From NCBI GenBank assembly GCA_011009095.1, contig VTPC01000493.1, forward strand, positions 124,001-188,000: a stretch of 64,000 nt of DNA, given 5' to 3'. Within the stretch, counting starts at the first letter, position 1; each line of letters begins with the position of its first letter. This DNA is from Ignelater luminosus (lineage: Eukaryota; Arthropoda; Insecta; Coleoptera; Elateridae). The translations under genes were made by a program, and so were the position numbers. Positions 60,030-64,000 of the stretch are shown here, in pieces. The notes under the pieces were generated by a model. That model saw nothing but the letters and a program-made list of their open reading frames with translations, was not told the DNA's origin and did not search any database.

Positions 60030-61824
60030 AAACTAGAACAACATGTTTGTTGCTGAATTACAACATCTATGAACTAAAGGAAACACGATGTGTTGATTTT
60101 AAAATTCAGATATAACAAGTTATATTTTAGTGAGTTAATCTTATTTAAATCGATTGCCACAAAAAAATCTTGTGTATCACATGTCCAGAAAACGTTTTGC
60201 AAGTATACTCTACTCATACTGGCAAAAGTGCATTTTCTGTACTTTAGCATTTAAATTATGTTTAAGATCAAATATTTCAAAGCAGTTGATAGCCTTGAAA
60301 AATAAAATTTTGGAGGTAATTATTAAAGTTTTTTATAGGTTAAAGGGAAAAAAATTTAAAGTTTCTTTAAATTTGTTATGAAAACGGCCGTTATTTACCT
60401 AGAATTAGTGTACGTATATGACTAACCTTAAAAAAGACGATTTTTAAGGTAATAACAACATAAATTCTCAAAAACGTAAATAAGGATTAACTAACGCGGA
60501 AGTGTCAAGTGAAACGTCAAAACAACTTTTTGTCGGTTACTGTACTCAAGTGAAATTACGCTTCTGATTGGTGGACTTCGTTTGTTATTAAGATTAGTTC
60601 GCATATTTTATCAACTGAAATGTGTGAATTGCTTATCATTTTGACAATTTCTTAATATCTCGTAATTATTTAACCTTGCATTATTTATAACTAATAACAT
60701 CTTGCGTTACTTTGAGCTTTAGTTATTTCAAGTCATTCGCAATTGCATATCTACATGTAGGTTCATAAATTGTGTGAACCGTTAAAACTGTATTTAAATT
60801 TAAGAATTATTGGTTATAATTATAATCAACTGAAATGCTTCGAACAGCAATAAAAGTCAACAAGAGGTTAATAACTTATAAAATAAATATTGTACTATGC
60901 AAAATCTGTTAATTTTTTAATTTGATGCTAGAATTTTCAAATTAAATATTTTACAGGCGTTTATGCCATCATGAGCAGTTGCACACCATTGATAGTTTTT
61001 AACAGGTTATTTGTATAAATTTACTAGAGATGGCACTGGCGTTACTTAGCGTATAAGCTGATATTAGTTAGGGAATATATAAACGAATCAGAGACTAGCG
61101 TTCTTTGCCACTGTTGTGACACTTATCATATTAATTATGTAAAGTCTAACAAGCAGTGAATAAAAACAAAAATAAGCATAAAAATTTATTTAGTAGTTCC
61201 TAGCATTTCTTGCATATAGAAATTTCTGTTTTCGGTTGAAGAAAAGCTTTCTAGGGAAAGTGCCTTTTACTGTTCTGAATTTGTTGATAGTAATAAAAGT
61301 AAAATTTAAAAGACTTATGCAAGAAAATTACTCAGTATGTGATTGACCCGTAAGCTTGATGAAAACGAAGTACGGATTGATTCGTCCACTGTCAATAAAG
61401 TGTCGGAGTTTTGATTGAATAGATGCTTTATAGAACTCCCCAGTTTTGTTAAAAGGAAAGTTTTAACTACAAAGGACAAACTTTTATTATCAGACCATCT
61501 CCAAATTTCTTAGAATACGCAAAAACATAATTTAGATAATGCAAGAGTGAAATATTTATTTTTAAATAATAAGCTTTTTATGCTTTCAATTCAATAATCT
61601 TGCCAAAAAGTTTTTAGTGCGTACAATAAATTTTCTTTTCTGATGTTTGTTCTTTTATCACCTGTTAATATATTTTTTGTTTTATTATAATGAATGCCTG
61701 CGTCAATCGAAGAACTTTAACGTCTAAATCTAAATTGGTAAAGGCATTAATTAGTATTGAATATATACAAATAAACATCAATGTAATTTTAATAATAACG
61801 ACCTTATAGTTTATTATTTTCTTT
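60030..61824. other. AT-rich non-coding stretch
   Basis: No gene or repeat recognised. Short frames such as 60154-60381 lack motifs. Confidence 0.5.
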
Positions 61825-61958
61825 ATTGATTACGGGTTTTTAAAGTCTTTAGTTTTAAATGAAAAACGTTTTTTATTCAATATCAATATTAAACGAAAGC
61901 TTGGATAAAAGAAGCGCTTTTCATTTAAAACTAAAGACCTTAAAAACCCGTAATCAAT
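61825..61958. repeat. Near-perfect hairpin: 44-bp arms, 46-bp loop
   Basis: The left arm 61825-61868 begins ATTGATTACGGGTTTTTAA and runs to GAAAAACG. The right arm 61915-61958 is its reverse complement with two differences in 44. Weaker symmetry extends outward about 15 bases on each side. The very low divergence implies a recent origin or selection. It may be a palindromic MITE or a transcribed hairpin. Confidence 0.8.
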
Positions 61959-61984
61959 GACGAAAACAAATAAATATCTGCAAT

Positions 61985-62004
61985 ATAATAATAATAATAA
62001 TAAT
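61985..62004. repeat. TAA trinucleotide microsatellite
   Basis: About seven uninterrupted TAA units shortly after the hairpin. It may have arisen from an A/T-rich element tail or by slippage. Confidence 0.85.
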
Positions 62005-62690
62005 CTTGTTATCCACACAAAATGCGAAGTTCAGGTGGTAGTTTAAGCAACTCTTTGTTCTTCCATCTAACTCAAATATACAATAAAGTAGTAACAATTA
62101 TGATATAAATATAACTAGCAACATGATTTCACATTCTCTTTAAAGAAACTACTTATTTTGTATAAATAAACATTGTTAAAAAATGTATTCTTTCGCTTGT
62201 TTCATATCTAAAGTAAGCATTAGTACATTTAAAGTAACATGATTTATTTTTATTGTCAAAACGAAAATTTTTATTGTATAACTCTGGATAAAACCAACCG
62301 ATGTAAGTGCTATTTAGGATTTTGAGATTAAGTGTGTTTGAACAAACGCAGACTTCTGGAATGGAGGTTATTTTGTATTATAGATTGACCCATTCTCTTT
62401 AGTTCTTTAATGGGAGAATCATACAAATTTTGATTGGCACGAAATAACTCGTTTAAATTTTAATTTTTGATAACTGGACAATAATTTTCAAATTTGGACT
62501 TTAATTGCCAAGTTTGGACTCTTATCGGATTTAAGCTTGCAAAGAAAATCAAGAACAGCAGACATATGATGGTTAGACGGAAACTGAATTTGTCTTTTTG
62601 TCTAAAAAGAAAACTGGTTTGACTTGGTCGTTGTAGAGTCTAATTTCTTTTCAGTCATAAATGTTGTTTTTGGAAAATAAGAACGGACAA
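62005..62690. other. AT-rich non-coding stretch
   Basis: Nothing recognised. Confidence 0.5.
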
Positions 62691-62717
62691 AGAGAGAGAG
62701 AGAGAGAGAGAGAGAGA
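62691..62717. repeat. AG dinucleotide microsatellite
   Basis: Thirteen uninterrupted AG units plus one A. It also offers potential GAGA-factor binding, although such runs are often neutral. Confidence 0.95.
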
Positions 62718-64000
62718 ACTGCCATTTCTGTTGCGAACGACGAAAAACTCTGCGTTACCATGCCGATTATGATATTTACTTTAGTCTAGGTTGTTGATGT
62801 CAATGCTGTGTTGACGGAGCATTTTGTGGTGTTCTTGTAATTTTTAACAATCTGAAACCAAAACTGGATAATTTAAGGAACAATAGATCCGTGTCGTCGT
62901 TGGAAATCTTGGTTGGTTTTCGAAGAGAATTTGAAATTTATAGTCAATTTAGAATTGAATTTTTCTTGTGAGATCAATCACTGTGTTTAAGCAAAATTAA
63001 ATTTCTTGAAATCTTCCAAACTTAACATTCAATGTTGACACCCAATTTTTAAAATCCCAAATTTAACGTAGAAAATCGAGACAGAATGTTACGTGGTCAT
63101 TACCATAAGGTGTGTACTGTATGCTTACAGAATCCATACTCCATCAGAAACGAAAACTTAGGTGGAAGGACAGTCAAACTTCAACAGGCACGTTTCCGAA
63201 CCCATGCTTTTAATAACGAATTTGTTTGTCCTGTATAATGTGATATTTGATAAATAAATAGATCATTCTTTTAATTCTTAAAAGGACACTGCCCCATTTT
63301 CGTTTATGTAGTAGCCGCACTTACCAGTCGGACGCATTAAAGTTTTTACCTAAATCCGTCACTGTTTTGTTTCCCAACAGTGTTAATTTGATATATTAAT
63401 TATTATTAAAATTCAAGAATAAACATTTAGCTTGCGTCAGCCATTACATAATGTATTTAAGGAACTGCAGATTTATGCACATGCTTTTATTTTATTTTCA
63501 AATGTCATAAATAAAATAAGAATAAAATTCGAGATTTTTTACGGAAAAATATTAAAATTGTTCTAAGTATTACTAAAAAACGACCTTCACAAGTGCTGTC
63601 ACAATAATATCTAATATTAAATGACTAATCGTGAGTTCATAACAACATTGCACATGCAAAATATTTGAGAATTTCAATATTTGCTCGTTTATTACTGATA
63701 ACGAAAATTTTATTTGGTATACTAGAAGAAAATTTAAGGTTAAAAGTCATCAAATTATTATAACAGGAAGGAGATTAAAATTAGTTAACAGTAACCAGTA
63801 TCTGAAATATTTGAAAAAGTATAACATAATACAATTGTTCGTTAAGGGTCGTTGCAGACAGATAAAACTTGTCCTTTTGTTCTCCTTCATGAATCCGATC
63901 TCTTAACGTTTGTAATTAAATATCACCTACCGTTTTTACAAATTTCTAAAAGATTATATTGATATACATTAACTAACCTGATTAATAATTGATAACAGCG
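62718..64000. other. AT-rich non-coding stretch at window end
   Basis: No gene or repeat recognised. If the regulator gene at 45293-46265 is real, its next exon is probably beyond this edge. Confidence 0.45.

Noticed and set aside
1-64000. Functional tRNA, rRNA or CRISPR array
   Set aside because: No cloverleaf-compatible tRNA, no rRNA segment and no regularly spaced identical repeats were seen on either strand.

Overview
The window is AT-rich, intron-containing animal DNA, most likely from an insect. The evidence is short spliced exons with GT/AG borders, a class IA PI3-kinase regulatory subunit, a papain-family protease, and remnants of jockey-like, Penelope-like and Tc1-like elements. A beetle is plausible from the cathepsin L-like protease, but the order cannot be fixed from the sequence alone. 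It is not bacterial: most open frames are chance frames in AT-rich DNA.

Three genes can be supported. (1) On the + strand at 20357-27637, seven exons encode a p85-type PI3K regulatory subunit. In order they carry SAM, C1 zinc finger, RhoGAP, N-terminal SH2, coiled inter-SH2 and C-terminal SH2 domains, 833 residues from the first recognisable exon. Its first exon was not found; a CpG-richer island at 17330-18460 may be its promoter. (2) On the - strand at 40883-44747, six exons encode a complete 335-residue cathepsin L-like preproprotease with an intact Cys-His-Asn triad but unusual residues around it. (3) Divergently from the protease, starting 545 bp away, two start-codon exons (45293-45465 and 45997-46265) end in the same splice phase. 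They look like alternative first exons of one regulatory gene whose body lies beyond a very long intron or outside the window. A Rel/NF-kB protein is a weak guess.

Layout: 1-17330 holds no recognisable gene, one short inverted-repeat element (4227-4413) and a 29-bp tandem repeat (15090-15176). 17330-18460 is promoter-like. 20357-27637 is the PI3K subunit, followed by a long 3' UTR. 29514-39780 is a graveyard of mobile elements: a candidate solo LTR, a Tc1-like transposase pseudogene, three LINE fragments, a Penelope-like fragment, a tRNA-like/SINE candidate and a large hairpin. 40883-46265 holds the divergent protease and regulator pair. 46266-64000 has no confirmed gene. It holds one further LINE fragment (about 51600-52400), a possible one near 58200, a CTCF-like site, microsatellites and a near-perfect 44-bp-arm hairpin at 61825-61958.

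No wholly new system stands out. The best leads are the SAM-C1-RhoGAP p85 with a lost arginine finger, the divergent protease active site, the phase-matched alternative first exons, and the two long hairpins.
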